The notes under the pieces are model-generated. The model ran no database searches and was not told where the DNA came from. It saw nothing but the letters and a program-made list of their open reading frames with translations. This document shows positions 1-11,774 of a stretch of DNA of 64,000 nucleotides, piece after piece. The stretch's first letter is position 1, and every line of letters starts with the position of its first letter. Origin of the DNA: Hysterangium stoloniferum (lineage: Eukaryota > Basidiomycota > Agaricomycetes > Hysterangiales > Hysterangiaceae). A program made the translations under genes and the position numbers. The stretch is from the NCBI GenBank assembly GCA_015178975.1, contig WHVD01000153.1, forward strand, positions 62,001 through 126,000, in the 5' to 3' direction.

Positions 1-483
1 ACAACATATCTGCAAACCGGTGGGTGTCGACTCTCCGAGCAAAACTACTGCAATAAGCACGCACTCCTGATCGATTTTCCTGAAATTTTCAATGCCACCA
101 GCCCTCTTGCGTGTCGTCCCCAGGCTGGATTGGGAAGTGTAAGTGCTCACACGCATATGCTGGGTGAATGCCAACCATACGCGATGAAGATCACATCCCA
201 CTTCTCATCCTTGAGTCCCGCCTCCTCCGGTTTTGCGAGGTCCATGGTCTTTTGGACCAGCTTTTCCGGGTTGACCATGCCTTCTGCATCCAACGGTGTC
301 GTTCTCCGTCCAAACTCGCCCACGCGCGTGAAATGCGGCGACCCTAGCAGCTCTCGCAGAAGGTGCTTTCCTGTGGCCCCAGTCGCACCGAGAATCAAAG
401 CGGTTTGCCCTGTTGAATTTTCGACGTGGGTATAGTATACTCTTCAATCCACATATGCGTGCCAAATATAACATACCACTCAT
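1..483 (-). CDS. TIP30/FMP52-like NAD(P)-binding oxidoreductase, 5' part
   Basis: Minus-strand gene cut by the window start. Exons fit at 477-483, 181-409 and <1-124, with introns GTATGT...CAG and GTATGG...CAG. The spliced protein starts MSGQTALILGATGATGKHLL, a Rossmann fold with the nucleotide-binding glycines GATGATG at about residues 9-15. A later stretch, LGTTRKRAGG...FRKID, matches the conserved LGTTR block of the TIP30/HTATIP2 and yeast FMP52 family of short-chain dehydrogenase-like proteins. Fungal FMP52 proteins are mitochondrial outer-membrane associated; that location is family knowledge, not visible here. The first coding exon is only 7 nt. The C-terminal half lies outside the window, so integrity cannot be judged. 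The family call is good; substrate is unknown. Confidence 0.8.
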
Positions 484-2870
484 GGATCTATGTAACTTTG
501 GAGTTCGTCCGGCGTTTAAAGGATGGGTTTAAAGAGTTGTGGGGTGACGACATTCGTCTCTCACGGTATCCGAGGTCACCTGATTAAGTGTATGTTCTCA
601 CGAATGTCAGAGAAATTCACTGACCAATTGATTGGTGTAAAATGTAATATATGAGAGCTGAATCTAAATAGTAATAATAATATAATAAAGCGTGTAGGAT
701 CAAACGTGCATGCCATGGGAGAGACCAAACAATGTCTGAATTGCATATTAGTTGATGTCGCATGCGGAGAGCCTGGGAGAGTTGAAATTTTTTTTTTTTT
801 CTAAATTCGTCATCTTTTCTGAAATAGCAATAAAGTGATGAATGGAAAAGACAATTGATCTATGGGGGAGGGGTAGTAATTAATGGATTGATTTTTCAAA
901 ATAAAATGATTAAAATAATTGGGGGGGTGCCGGTGCGCTAAAATATCACTCATTCGGACAGCGAAAAATTGATCCAGTCTATTAAAAACCTTATGAACAA
1001 CCATGGGACACCGAGTATGCTATTGAGAAGTCAGAGTATGCCGAAGTACTTTTGAACCAGATAAACTTTCGAACCCGGCGGGATTGGACTACGGTTAGAT
1101 ATTAAGGAACAGACTACGTCGATCCTCAGCACAATGTAATACCTACAATATCCGTGTTGGTGATTTGCCCTTACATGGGTGGTATGCTAGTATATGAGCT
1201 TACGAAAACCTCTTGTCAGCCGAAGGCTAAAGTGACACTTTTAAGACGGCGGACACCGATGCTCATGTCACCCCCACAGTGGGAACGGTTCCTCTGTCAG
1301 AAGCAAATTGACCATATGGAGATGTCCGTCTGGTTCGTGCTACAGCGCAACTGTGAATGTCATGCGGGAACCCACAACCCCTCCTCTCCTCCCCGCTAGG
1401 CCGCTAATCCTGTGACACAGGCGATAAAAATACTTCTGTGTGTTTCATTAGCCCTATCTCATCGGGAGCTTTGCATGAGTTCAATAAAATTAAAAACAAG
1501 TTGTCTTTGCCCGAGAAGTTGTTTTATACTGAACATATCACAGCTATGATAAGAATAACCTTTTGCTGGCCTACACCGTGAGCGTACACAGGATTGTACT
1601 ACCTGTCCTGTGCCAACAATGGATCAGCAGTCCAAAAGGCACGCGATACTGGACAATATCTGCATTAAATCTAAGCTAATGAAACTCCACCGGCCTAGCG
1701 TAGCGCTAAATTTAGGTTCGTAGGGTGAGATTACAATTAAATTACGAAGAGTCCGCATCTATCTGCTAATCTAAATTAACTTTTGATGATTATTTAATTT
1801 CCCTTTGGTACATGGTCTCCGATTTTTCACATGATGGCGTGTTATTCCAGACAGGCTCAGGCTGGATATGTTTTGAGTTGGCAAAGGGTGGATCCTCCTG
1901 AGGTTTTCTCTGACTAAAAAGCGGGTATTTTGTAAGAATTCCCAAGAAAACGTAGTGACTGCCTAGCTGGGACTTTCCGAGCATTGAGGCTTGGCCAATG
2001 AGAGATAGTTAAACGGGTCGCCTGCCCATATGAGAAACAGATCGCTAGCTGCATGCAGAGGAAACTTCTCACGGTAATCGTTGGTGTCATGGTGGCTCGT
2101 TTTGAACTACGGTGGAAACGTGTTTCCCGATATGTGTTAGCTACACAACGTCAGGGCAGAAATGGCGTACCCGAAAAACACTCGCGCCTTCAACCATCAC
2201 GCGTGCTAAGAAGCCGGTAGTCATGGCCAACTTGAAACCGGAAAACGTAGATCATAACAAGCTCATCGCTGAAACAGGGCTCCCAGTATGATTTTCCTAT
2301 CATTAGCTATATTGCAACTGAAACGAGTAACTTTAGCCTGAGGATCTGCGAATTGCCGAGATGCCGGATCAAGACTTCCATCAAGCACTCATTAATTGCA
2401 CCTTGTACTTTTCGTGCTTCGAAGAGCCGCCCTCTCGCGCTTTAGCGAATCACCCCCCCCCCCCGCAATCTTAAAATTGCAATACAGTTGATGAAACTGT
2501 TAGGCCAGCTCCATTCGGGTCGGGAGATATACACCGATTAGCCGATGAAGTGCTTCCCAAAATTTTCGATGACCACTCACATCTTTGGTTGAGAGCAACC
2601 ACTTCTTAAGCGTATCATGACCTTGTTTTCTTCCCAGTCAATTGCCACCAGGTGCACGCGGATCAATCCTGTTGATGGCTTCAGCCCGTTCGGCGTTGTA
2701 TATATCTTCGTGGCTGTGGAATGAAACCCTTTAGACTACAAGTCCATCGCTTATTGTTTTTTTTGCTGTCTTACTTTCTCCTCCTCGCCGACGTCCTTTG
2801 CCCACATCTTTGGAGCAGGTTCTGAGCCAGACGCCAGACTCACAGCCTCACCCAACCCCTCCACTAGACT
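484..2870. other. Intergenic, no supported gene
   Basis: About 2.4 kb without a convincing coding model. Short open frames on both strands lack start context, splice-linked partners or recognisable domains. The stretch holds simple-sequence runs: a T tract near 790, a G run near 921 and a C run of about 13 near 2451-2464. The last few hundred bases may contain the promoter of the gene starting at 2871. No TATA box is claimed. Confidence 0.5.
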
Positions 2871-4816
2871 ATGCTGTCTCCCGTCTCTGAACAAGAGGAA
2901 ACCCTTCAGAGGACGGAAAACTGGTCCCACTCCTTTGTGCATGACGAGATTGACTCGGGGAGGATGGATTTCTTCGTCGGGGATGGGAGCACATCGGAGC
3001 TAGAGTCGGTTCTTACCAATCAGGTACTTGGACTTCGCGATGCCATCCTCGTTTATAACTCATTAGGATAAAATATTAGGCTGAGCCATCATCAAGGGTC
3101 GATATCGAGCGGAGAACGTTTCGAGAAGGCAATCGAACGAGTCGAGCGTACTCCCCATACCCTGACTTCCACCGGCAGTCCCCTCAGGGCCAGGGGATGA
3201 ATCAAGGACATGCACCTTACTCCCGACATGGCTGGCGCCCCCAGTCCTCATACAACGATGCCATGATGCGTTCCGATGCCACGCAACATCATGAGCATTC
3301 CCCATTATCTTCAGGCTCGCCGTACCCTACAGGCTCACCGTTATCGTTAGCGTCCCCCCACCAGGACAGCTCCCCGTTTTCTCATTCCTCATCATTGCTT
3401 CCTTCACCGTATTTGGGATCAAATCTTCTTCCTCAGTCTTCGTCCGATAGCAATCCAGATTTAATGAATGCCCCACCCTATGTCGGAAACTTTTCAGCTG
3501 CGTTAGAAGGCTCTCCCTCGACCACTGCCCAGCATATTGATTGGGAAGCTGGAAATATAGGCATTTCCAGCGATGCGTTCGCCATTTCAGACGGGACTAT
3601 GACGGAGCGGAAAAGCCCTATATCTTACCAGACATTGATCGATGGATTTGGGGATCCTCACCAGCACGGCCCACGGTTTGCTGGAGACGCCGGCGGAAGC
3701 AGTCACTCTAGCGTCGATCTTACATCTTACAACGCCGCAGGCGGCCTAGTTCTCCCTAACCAGCTTAACGATCAAGTTCTCCCTAGCCAGCTTCACGATC
3801 ATCTAAATTCGGCCTTCACTCACATTCCCATTCCTCCGTTTTTATATACTTCTAGCGAACCGGGTATTCAACCCGTCGACGCCGAGCCTGAGCGGTCGCA
3901 TTCCGAAGAGCGCGATACTGAGTTGCATTCCAGGTCTGCGCTTCATTCCAGGTGTTTCTCCCTCCCTAGCAATCTTTCGCATTCTCCAGTAGATCGTTTT
4001 CCACCCCCTGGCGCTTCCACAAGCTCCTCCAGCCATTCGCCCTGCTGTGTGGATCCGAACAGTTCAGACCGTACGGCAGGACACCCACACACCCCCAACC
4101 GGATTGTATTCGAAGATGAAGAGACCGAGCCCTCTCATAGTGCCGTCCTGCCTCCTCACGGACACACGATAAAAAAGCCTTTGAACTGGGTTCGGTGGGC
4201 TCCATTGCGGAAAGTAAACAAAGGGAAGGGACCTGACGTGATCGAGTTCAACAAGCGGAATGTGAAAACGAACGAGGTGACCCCCGGGATTAAACTCCTC
4301 CAAGGCCTTTGCTGGACAGATCACAATTATACCATAGACGGTGCAGAACGTCTCCCATTGCCAAATGACCACTCGAAGGGATTCACGTTGCGGATGCCCA
4401 AGGCAAGGTTGTTACACGTCTTGGGTGACTTGTTGTTGACCAGCCGTATCCACAGCGGTTTGTCAAGGATCGGAAATCGAAGCTCTCGACACATAAACCG
4501 ATGTCTGCTTTTACTCGCGCAGAAATCTTCCATAGTGTCGCAAAGCTAATTGATACGGCATGCGAGGTGAGCTCTAATAGCCGCTAAATCGTTGCCCTTG
4601 TCACTAACCGTGTGGTAGTCACAAGAGAAGTCTAACATAAAGATGGAAGAATTGGTCTTGGTGAGGATTGTGAAGCAGAGTGCGGGTTCGTGGTCTCCAG
4701 AGCTGGAGAGGTGGGTGTCGGCTGACCAAATGAACGCGGAGGATGAGTATGACGATGATCAAGAGGACTCGAATCAAGAGGACTCGAGTCGGGAGGCAGG
4801 GAGTAGTGCGGGTTGA
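2871..4816 (+). CDS. Ser/Pro-rich protein of unknown function
   Basis: Exons fit at 2871-3023, 3080-4417, 4456-4566 and 4619-4816, giving about 599 residues from ATG 2871 to TGA 4814-4816. Intron 1 (GTACTT...TTAG) joins a short acidic N-terminus to a long low-complexity part rich in Ser, Pro and His (roughly residues 75-400). A more ordered basic block follows (KKPLNWVRWAPLRKVNKGKG), and the tail is acidic (about 15 Asp/Glu near the end). No known domain is recognised. The 38-nt intron at 4418-4455 is short and its acceptor could instead be at 4443; both keep the frame. The composition suggests a disordered regulatory protein, but that is inference only. It has host-like codon use and no repeat signature. 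Confidence 0.65.
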
Positions 4817-6488
4817 TTTCGAGACAGACGGAGCTCATTGGATAATTCTGTGGACTTTTTCGCTTTCAAACACATGTCCTCGCCACACATGTATTATTAC
4901 TGCATATCTTGCATTTACGAGCTTGTCACGGTACAAAAGTATTATAGACTAGTATTAGTATAATATCCCCCTTTCCAAACCTTCTCCGTATAATTTATTC
5001 TATGAACCGATTGGACATGATATCTATTTCAGCCAGGTAGCTCGGCGTGAGCAAGGCTATGTCCCTTGGTTATCTACGAAAGGAAACTTTGAAAGAACGA
5101 AGATCCCCGTTTGAAATCGCAGTTTATTTTTAAAATAATCTTCCGACTTAAAGTCCCCTAGCAGCTCTTCCTATTAGGTATTTGAATAAAATTTATGGCA
5201 AGTAGATCGGGATGTGGACTAGTTTTTTGATCTAGCATCTATTAGATAACCAACTGAGCTAGCCACCACTTTTAGAGAAGAAGCTAACGGTTTCAAATTC
5301 CATTTCCTGATGTATTTAGTTTCTATTCTTGTTTCGGATATATTAGGAACAGGCCTTTTCTGGCTCGTAGCGGATTATCATGGTAACCATGCTTGTCGTG
5401 TTATGTCGGGTCCGAATAGATGAGGATGTCATATAGATAAATGATCATCTGTATTGCGGAAAGTTAACGGGCACGTGTAGGCTATAGATCTTCGTTGTCA
5501 CACATACAGCGCTGATGCTGATACTGTATTGCAGCCTACCGCCCGGACAAATTTTCACATTCAACTTGAAGTTTGCAGATTTCATTATTCGATTTACATA
5601 ATGGCTACATTGACTTTATCTGGTTTTCGCTAACATCTGTCTATTGCAATAATTGAGCCATTGTTATAGGATGTCCCATTCTTTTCAACGGTGATTGCCA
5701 ACTCTACCTAGTGACTGGTACCTTGTCTATGTAGTGGGTAAAGATCCATTACATACTACATGTGACAGACGGAGAACCTGTTCCTTCCGGATCCTTTTTT
5801 GGCAAGATGACATTATAGCCGCCATCGATATTCTCAAAGCGATCACTGAAGGCTGTGAGAGAATTGTGCTGATTCGCTCCTCTTGAGTCTTGAGTGATGC
5901 CATTGTACTTTTTCAAAAAGCCGGGGGAAGCGAAGTTTGAAGCGAGATTTGAAGTAGACTCCACAACTGGAACCTTATATCGTTGGTAGCTTTGCTGTTT
6001 TACCTTTGGAATAATTGCTCACCATGTATCCACTATGCTAATGTTGGTATAGCAGTAGGTATCATTTACCTAGAGTGAGCGAGCGCAGTAGTATCTAAAA
6101 AAACCGGAGGGCAAGAAATGATGAACAGATGCTGATGACCATGTACGGACACTCTAAAGCGAATAGCACGCCTTCTGTCGCTAGGCCTCGCTGTCTTCGT
6201 CTGGTTTTGATGCGGGTTATCTCCGTGGAACAGAATGACCTTTGGGGACCGTGATCGGTTCGGCGACTCCCACCCAATTTCCAAAATGCAATGAATCTAT
6301 ATGGCATAATTATCTTGTCCCCAGTACCGGCTCGCGATCTCTCGTGTGTATTGAATCCGTTCTGCCGAAATTAATTGCATGTAGGTATCAAGTTACCATG
6401 GCTAACAGTACAAGGGGGATGACCCCTCGTCATCTCACTCGAATCCAACATAAGCTTTCACTTCTTCCTCAAACTTGGCATCTTTCAA
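4817..6488. other. Intergenic, no supported gene
   Basis: AT-rich spacer of about 1.7 kb. Open frames are short, and the longest (5695-5886) has no recognisable domain or splice partners. A tRNA A-box-like string lies on the minus strand near 5255-5275 without a matching T arm. Upstream of 6489 no clear promoter motif stands out. Confidence 0.5.
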
Positions 6489-8488
6489 ATGGAAACTCCA
6501 TCTCTCACGCATGACACACCTGCTATCGATGCTAGCGGGTCGCCACCCTCTCCCCCGATAGAACACGCTAGGTAGATATCGATTATTTCCTCAGCAGAAC
6601 AGACTAACCCATAAATGCCAGTCTTCCGGATGAATGGAAGAGTCACGTTCATCCGAATGGACTCCCCTATAGTACCTGCGACAGGCATAGAGCCGTGACG
6701 TCTGCGGACGTTAACAATCTGGAAGTGTTGCAACAAGTTGAAGCTTGTATCAATAAAATCAAGAGGCGAATGCAAACAAGAGGAATCGACTTTTCAGGGG
6801 ATTGCGAAATTTTCGTCGAATTGAGTAACGATCAGCCTGGCGCTGTCGATCATCTCATGGTCGATCATAAAAAGAAACGAACCTTCCGCATCCCAGATCA
6901 AGGACCTCCTGGTACTTATCAACTCTCGCTCCCCAATGACCCCTCTGACTTGATGTAGTTTATGGATCTCAGTATGAATACTGGAACCATTTTTGCAGAA
7001 CACCTATGCATCACAGTCTTCCCGGGGACGCTGAAGATGATATGCTTGGTGCGTTGACTCACTTTTACACAAGTAAGATACCATAATGCATAAGGTGTCC
7101 CTTGTACAATAACGATAATCCACAGCGCATATCAGCGATGACCGGAAGACAACGTCCCCGTTATCATACGAACAATGTGAACAGCTTATTTCGCTGTACG
7201 AGACATTGAGAACAGGTACGTCGATCTCTTTTTTACTGAAGAGTCGCATCTTTATTTCATTTATAATCCCTAGAAACCCCTGAAGCCATTGGGATCCGAG
7301 CGTGGTTCGTGAGCCGTGTATTAGCCTGTATCTGGAAAGCCCGCAAATCATATCGCTACGGGGAGCCTGACGCTATAACCACAATAGAACCAGAGGAGGA
7401 AGAACCGCGGTCTTGGACACAACATTTCCTGAACATCTTTCTTTATGTTCTGTGTTTTGGCACCCATGAGAGGTATCTAACACAGTTGAGGCATGCTCAC
7501 ACAAATGGCGGGTTGCATGTTACTGCATTTCAAAAGTTTCTAGGAGGAATGCTGCAAGAGTGGGCTGGTGAGTTTGCGTATTTCGCGTCTTCGGCATCAA
7601 ATGTCATAATTAAACTATCTTCTTTTTCAGATTCTAATCTATTGGTGAGTACGTGTCTACAAAGAGGAGATTTTTCAGACGTTTACCTTCCTATATCTGT
7701 TATTAAGGGAACTGTGTTTATATCGTCAGTCCTTTTATAGTACCCACGCACATCTGTATATCACTGACCAATTGTTTTTAAATGTACAGGGCCAATATGG
7801 CGTTTTTGGCAATTCCGGTAGGTGATAGTATCCTGGAGGCTCAGTATTCCATTCTTAAACTGGATTAAGCAACTTCAAAAATTCCAGCAAACCATGATTT
7901 TAGTCTCCACATTTTTCTCGATGGCCAGCATAATTTCCGGTGTACATCACTTGTGGAAACATCGCCCAAAGATACATATTGACCTTGATGAGACCGTAAG
8001 TACTTCCATATAGTACATCTCTATGGTTTCATTGAAAGTATGTTCAGAAACAGTATGTTCAACATGGAGACAGCGTCCTCCAAGGACTTCGTGTAGTGTT
8101 CTCTGCGATATTTCTGTCTCTTCCCCTAGTGTTTCTTCTCTGGTCAGTCCTCAGTTTCGCAGTCGCCTTACTGGGCTTTGCTTTTGGAATTTCCCATGGT
8201 GTCTCTCGAGGTTTCTTATCCTGTATCGTGGCACTCATTGTGCTTTGTACGCTATGCGTGCGAGTATTTTTTTACCGTATTTGGGAGGAGCCGGATCGCG
8301 AAAACAGAACATTCTTCCGGCGATCGCTCCTGGTTATTACAGGCATGAAAGAGAGCATACAGTCTAAAATGCAGGCGGGGAGAGATACTTGGATTGCGTG
8401 GGGGGGGCGATTTCGAAATCGTATTAGAGATATGGTGGAGATGCAAGATTTAGCCGGAAGGCGTGATGTGGCAGGAACGCAAATATGA
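6489..8488 (+). CDS. WW-like multipass membrane protein, paralog 1
   Basis: Ten exons: 6489-6571, 6622-6911, 6959-7072, 7126-7215, 7274-7567, 7631-7644, 7708-7724, 7790-7817, 7888-7995, 8048-8488 (492 residues). All junctions keep frame with GT-AG introns of 47-66 nt. Residues about 29-58 (LPDEWKSHVHPNGLPY then TSADV) resemble a WW domain with the first Trp and the turn kept but the second Trp missing. A soluble middle carries EYWNHF and PMHHSLP blocks typical of this mushroom family. The C-terminal half has four or more hydrophobic segments (about 293-310, 312-331, 363-395, 401-421). Exons of 14, 17 and 28 nt encode most of one membrane helix. Function is unknown; family members are usually annotated only as WW-domain or hypothetical proteins. 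The neighbour at 9168 is a paralog. Confidence 0.82.
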
Positions 8489-9167
8489 ATGACAAATTTG
8501 TCAAGCTGATACCGTTGTCTGCTCTTGAGAGTTCTGAACAAGTTTTGGCGAGGATATAAGCATCGCTATTTTAATGATTGTAATAAACGTTCTTGTATGT
8601 TACTTATGTGGTGATCGCCGCTTGGTATTTTGTGATAACATCTTTTGATGCTAGTACTTTGTAGAAATATATATAACATCATGAATCACACCCCCGCAAT
8701 AATTTATCAAATTTAATGAGCTGGAGAACCAGCTGCACTTTGGGAATATGCGTAAAAATTCCCCTTCAAATTGAAATGTATAATTGTATACCAGAGTATT
8801 TTGGATCGTGGTCTTGAGCTACGAGAACTTCAAAATAGCACCCGATGGCGATGTTTGAAGTATAAGGAAACATACCTTCACGTCTGATAACCAGACTGAG
8901 GATCAAATGTGGGCATGGAAATAGGGAGTATTAATAAACTCAAAATCGCATTGTACTTTCCAGAATAGCCGAATACGCGCGGAAGCTGACCCACGACAAT
9001 AGCTATGCAAACTTCCCCCTATCTGTCTGTCCAGGAAGCCTATTCAAAATGAGCATTGGGGCACTACGGAGGCAACGAGTAAGGTTTCTCCAGCAATCGG
9101 ATGGAAAGAGGATAAAAGGTAAACATAAAGGCAATGGGCCGTCAATTATACCCTCCAGCCCTCCAAC
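8489..9167. other. Spacer between tandem paralogs
   Basis: About 680 bp between the stop of WW-like paralog 1 and the start of paralog 2. No open frame of note. It must hold the 3' end of the first gene and the promoter of the second. No obvious duplication of the upstream gene's 5' flank is seen. Confidence 0.5.
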
Positions 9168-11218
9168 ATGAGCACCCCTGCACGTAGTTCGAAGAGCAGT
9201 CCCTGCGTTGCACACTTAAATCTGAGACTGAGGAAAATTTTCGGTCAAGTGAGTAAAAACGAACCCAAATGTTTAGGTGCGTTATTTCCATCAGGAGTCT
9301 CTTATTAGGTGTATGTGACACGAAATAGGCTCAGCTAGTTTCTCAAATCAAAGACAGCCTCATGAAACATCGAGGAAACTACCTGTGGGTTGGAAACGAT
9401 ACCTTCACCCCAATGGCAGACCCTACTTTATGAATATGAGGCAAAGAGTTATTACACCCAACGATGTGACTTCTTCGGTTGCCGTTGAATGTCTGGAAGC
9501 CTTCACGAGACAGATACAACTTTCACGGCAAGAATTTGAATACAATAATCCTTGGGATTGTGAGTGTATCGTAGATATAACGCACGGGTCTGCACCGTTG
9601 CAATCGGCTACCGGCGACAAGCAAACAAACTCTTTTCAATGCTACCTCATTGATCACGCTCGCAGATATGTCCTTGCTTCTTCTCAGTCCACAACAGGTA
9701 CCTATATTGTCTTTCAAAACAAAGTAATCCTACTAAGGTTTTGTGCAGAGACAATCGAAACTCCCGATCCACTAGTAGGGTGGAAAGGTGAGGGTGAAGA
9801 CGTTTATTGGAGGTTACTCGCCACATATCCCGTACATCGCCCACTGTCGCCGACTGCTCAAAAGGAATTATTTGACTCATTAACTTACTTTATGGGAGGT
9901 CAGTATCTAGTTGATTGAGCGTAATTTACCTTCACTTTAATGTTGTTGTTGTAGAGCAAGTGATGGGGAATGAGAGGGTTGCATCGCCCTTTACCTTGAA
10001 ACAATGTCGAGATTTTATTTCTCTATACCAGCTTTTGCGTAGCGGTGAGTGCTTCGTGTGACTTTCTCAATATTGAGCGTATTACCTATCAAGAGGTCGA
10101 TATTCAGGTTCGAAATCGCCTGATAGTCGCATGGCTACTGTTGCTCGACGATCCACCTACTACCTGCGACACATCATGTCAATATTCCAGTTGTCTTTAC
10201 ACAATTCACCAAATTCGGCCTCGTACAATATACCAGCTTGGCAGGACGATTCCATTCTGTTTATCGTCTTGATCATAAGCTTTGGATCACCAGAAAAGTA
10301 CTGGGAAGAGTTAGAAAGCGCGCGAACGGGAGACCCCAGGCTTCAGATGGCAATATTTCAAAGGAAACTGAAGTTGTTTTTGGCGGAGTGGAAAGGTATG
10401 AATATATCTTGTTGGTTCTAGCATCCATACCGACTTTCTGGGTTTAGATTTAAACCTACTGGTTAGTTTGGACTCTCAATATTTAGCCTTCCAAGAAGCT
10501 CGTTTCTAAACTTTTACATTTGAACAGGGAACAGTCTTCCTACTGTAAGTAACCCCCATTAAGCATTGTAATGACAGCTAGATTGACTGTGAGATCAGGG
10601 CTAATGTAACATTTCTTGGAAAACAGGTAAACAACCATAATATCCATAGAGTGACCCAGTTACTAAAATAACTCACAGAACCTCGAAAGCACCCAACAAA
10701 CTCTGTCAGTTATTTCCGTGTGCTTTTCTATGGTCAGTGTGATGATAGGCATTCACCACCAATGGATACACCGCGACCTATTTCTTGAAGAGGCGGATGC
10801 TAGTAAAACAGTAAGATGCGCATAACGATAGTGACCCATTGTGCAACTTACTTTTCATAAATAGAAAAATTATGTCGATCATATCCTGGCGAGCGGAATA
10901 AGGCTTACCCATGTTTCCATTATTCTCTCTTTCCCACTGGTATTCATGCTTTGGTCCTTTATCAGCTTCGCCACTGCACTGCTTCATTATACCTTCAGCA
11001 CCCATTTAGGCCTCGTATCTGGGGCCTTCCTGGTTGGGGTCGTAACTCTGGGCTTAATCACCCTAATTTTCATATATGTCTTCTTTTATGGAATATGGAA
11101 GAAGCCCACGGAGCCAATGAGGCGATTCGCACGTTGGGCAGCTCCCAGTGAAATTCCTATTCTAGGATCTGCTTGGTCGTTGTGGAACATCTGGAACAGG
11201 CTGAGGCATCCCATGTAG
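9168..11218 (+). CDS. WW-like multipass membrane protein, paralog 2
   Basis: Nine exons: 9168-9248, 9358-9898, 9955-10044, 10108-10395, 10448-10461, 10528-10544, 10599-10626, 10679-10810, 10865-11218 (514 residues, in frame throughout). The WW-like domain lies at about residues 35-64 (LPVGWKRYLHPNGRPYF ... TPNDV), again lacking the second Trp. VYWRLLATYPVHRPLS follows, the same block as in paralog 1. Hydrophobic segments lie near 336-351, 360-379, 412-437 and 448-473. Exon sizes 90, 14, 17 and 28 nt match paralog 1 exactly, with the same phases, while one paralog 1 intron (6912-6958) is absent here. This shows a tandem duplication old enough for proteins to diverge but not gene structure. The ATG at 9168 is supported by the good donor after FGQ; role unknown. 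Confidence 0.8.
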
Positions 11219-11774
11219 GCGTACTTTCTCTCCCAGAACTCGAAGTCATCTTACTGATGGCTGTAGATAAGTGCAATGAATGGTGGGAGCTTTGCACGGT
11301 TCGCATTCATGACCTTAGTTTTTAGTCGGCGCCTTTAACTGTCGTGACCGTTCTTCCTCATATAGCCGTTGCCTGTTGTAGGACAATCATGAAGATATTC
11401 TTAAATCAACTAGTCTATCCACATTCCTTGGACGAAGGAGATATTTTCTGATAGTGGGGATAAAAAAATTATTTTAACCAATTTATCGTGTGCAAAGGTT
11501 GCCCCTTTTGATTATGTTCGTTTACAGGGTGATATTGATTAACGGTGCATAGGCTCTAAGGCATACGCGTCTCAGTGACAGCAACGCGAGAGTGGGATGG
11601 TAAGTGTGGGTCTCAGCAGTCCTGTTGGCTCGGTTTATCTATACTGTCGGTGTTAGTCGTTTTGCTGCTCCGTTGCGGAAGGTTGCGAGCTTCTTGGTTA
11701 TCTGGCCTTTGTGCGGGTCTGTGTCATCAAGCGTTTGTTCATTATTCTGGTTTGCCGGCCTGAGAGTAGAGTGC
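11219..11774. other. Spacer, no supported gene
   Basis: About 550 bp between the stop of paralog 2 and the inverted-end structure at 11775. Two overlapping short frames near 11575-11810 run into the inverted end and have no recognisable domain. Confidence 0.45.

Noticed and set aside
1154-1399. 81-residue open frame
   Set aside because: No domain, no splice partners and no repeat support.
5221-5310. tRNA-like strings: minus-strand GCTAGCTCAGTTGG and plus-strand GGTTTCAAATTCC
   Set aside because: The A-box-like and B-box-like parts are on opposite strands and no cloverleaf closes, so this is at most a scrambled tRNA relic.
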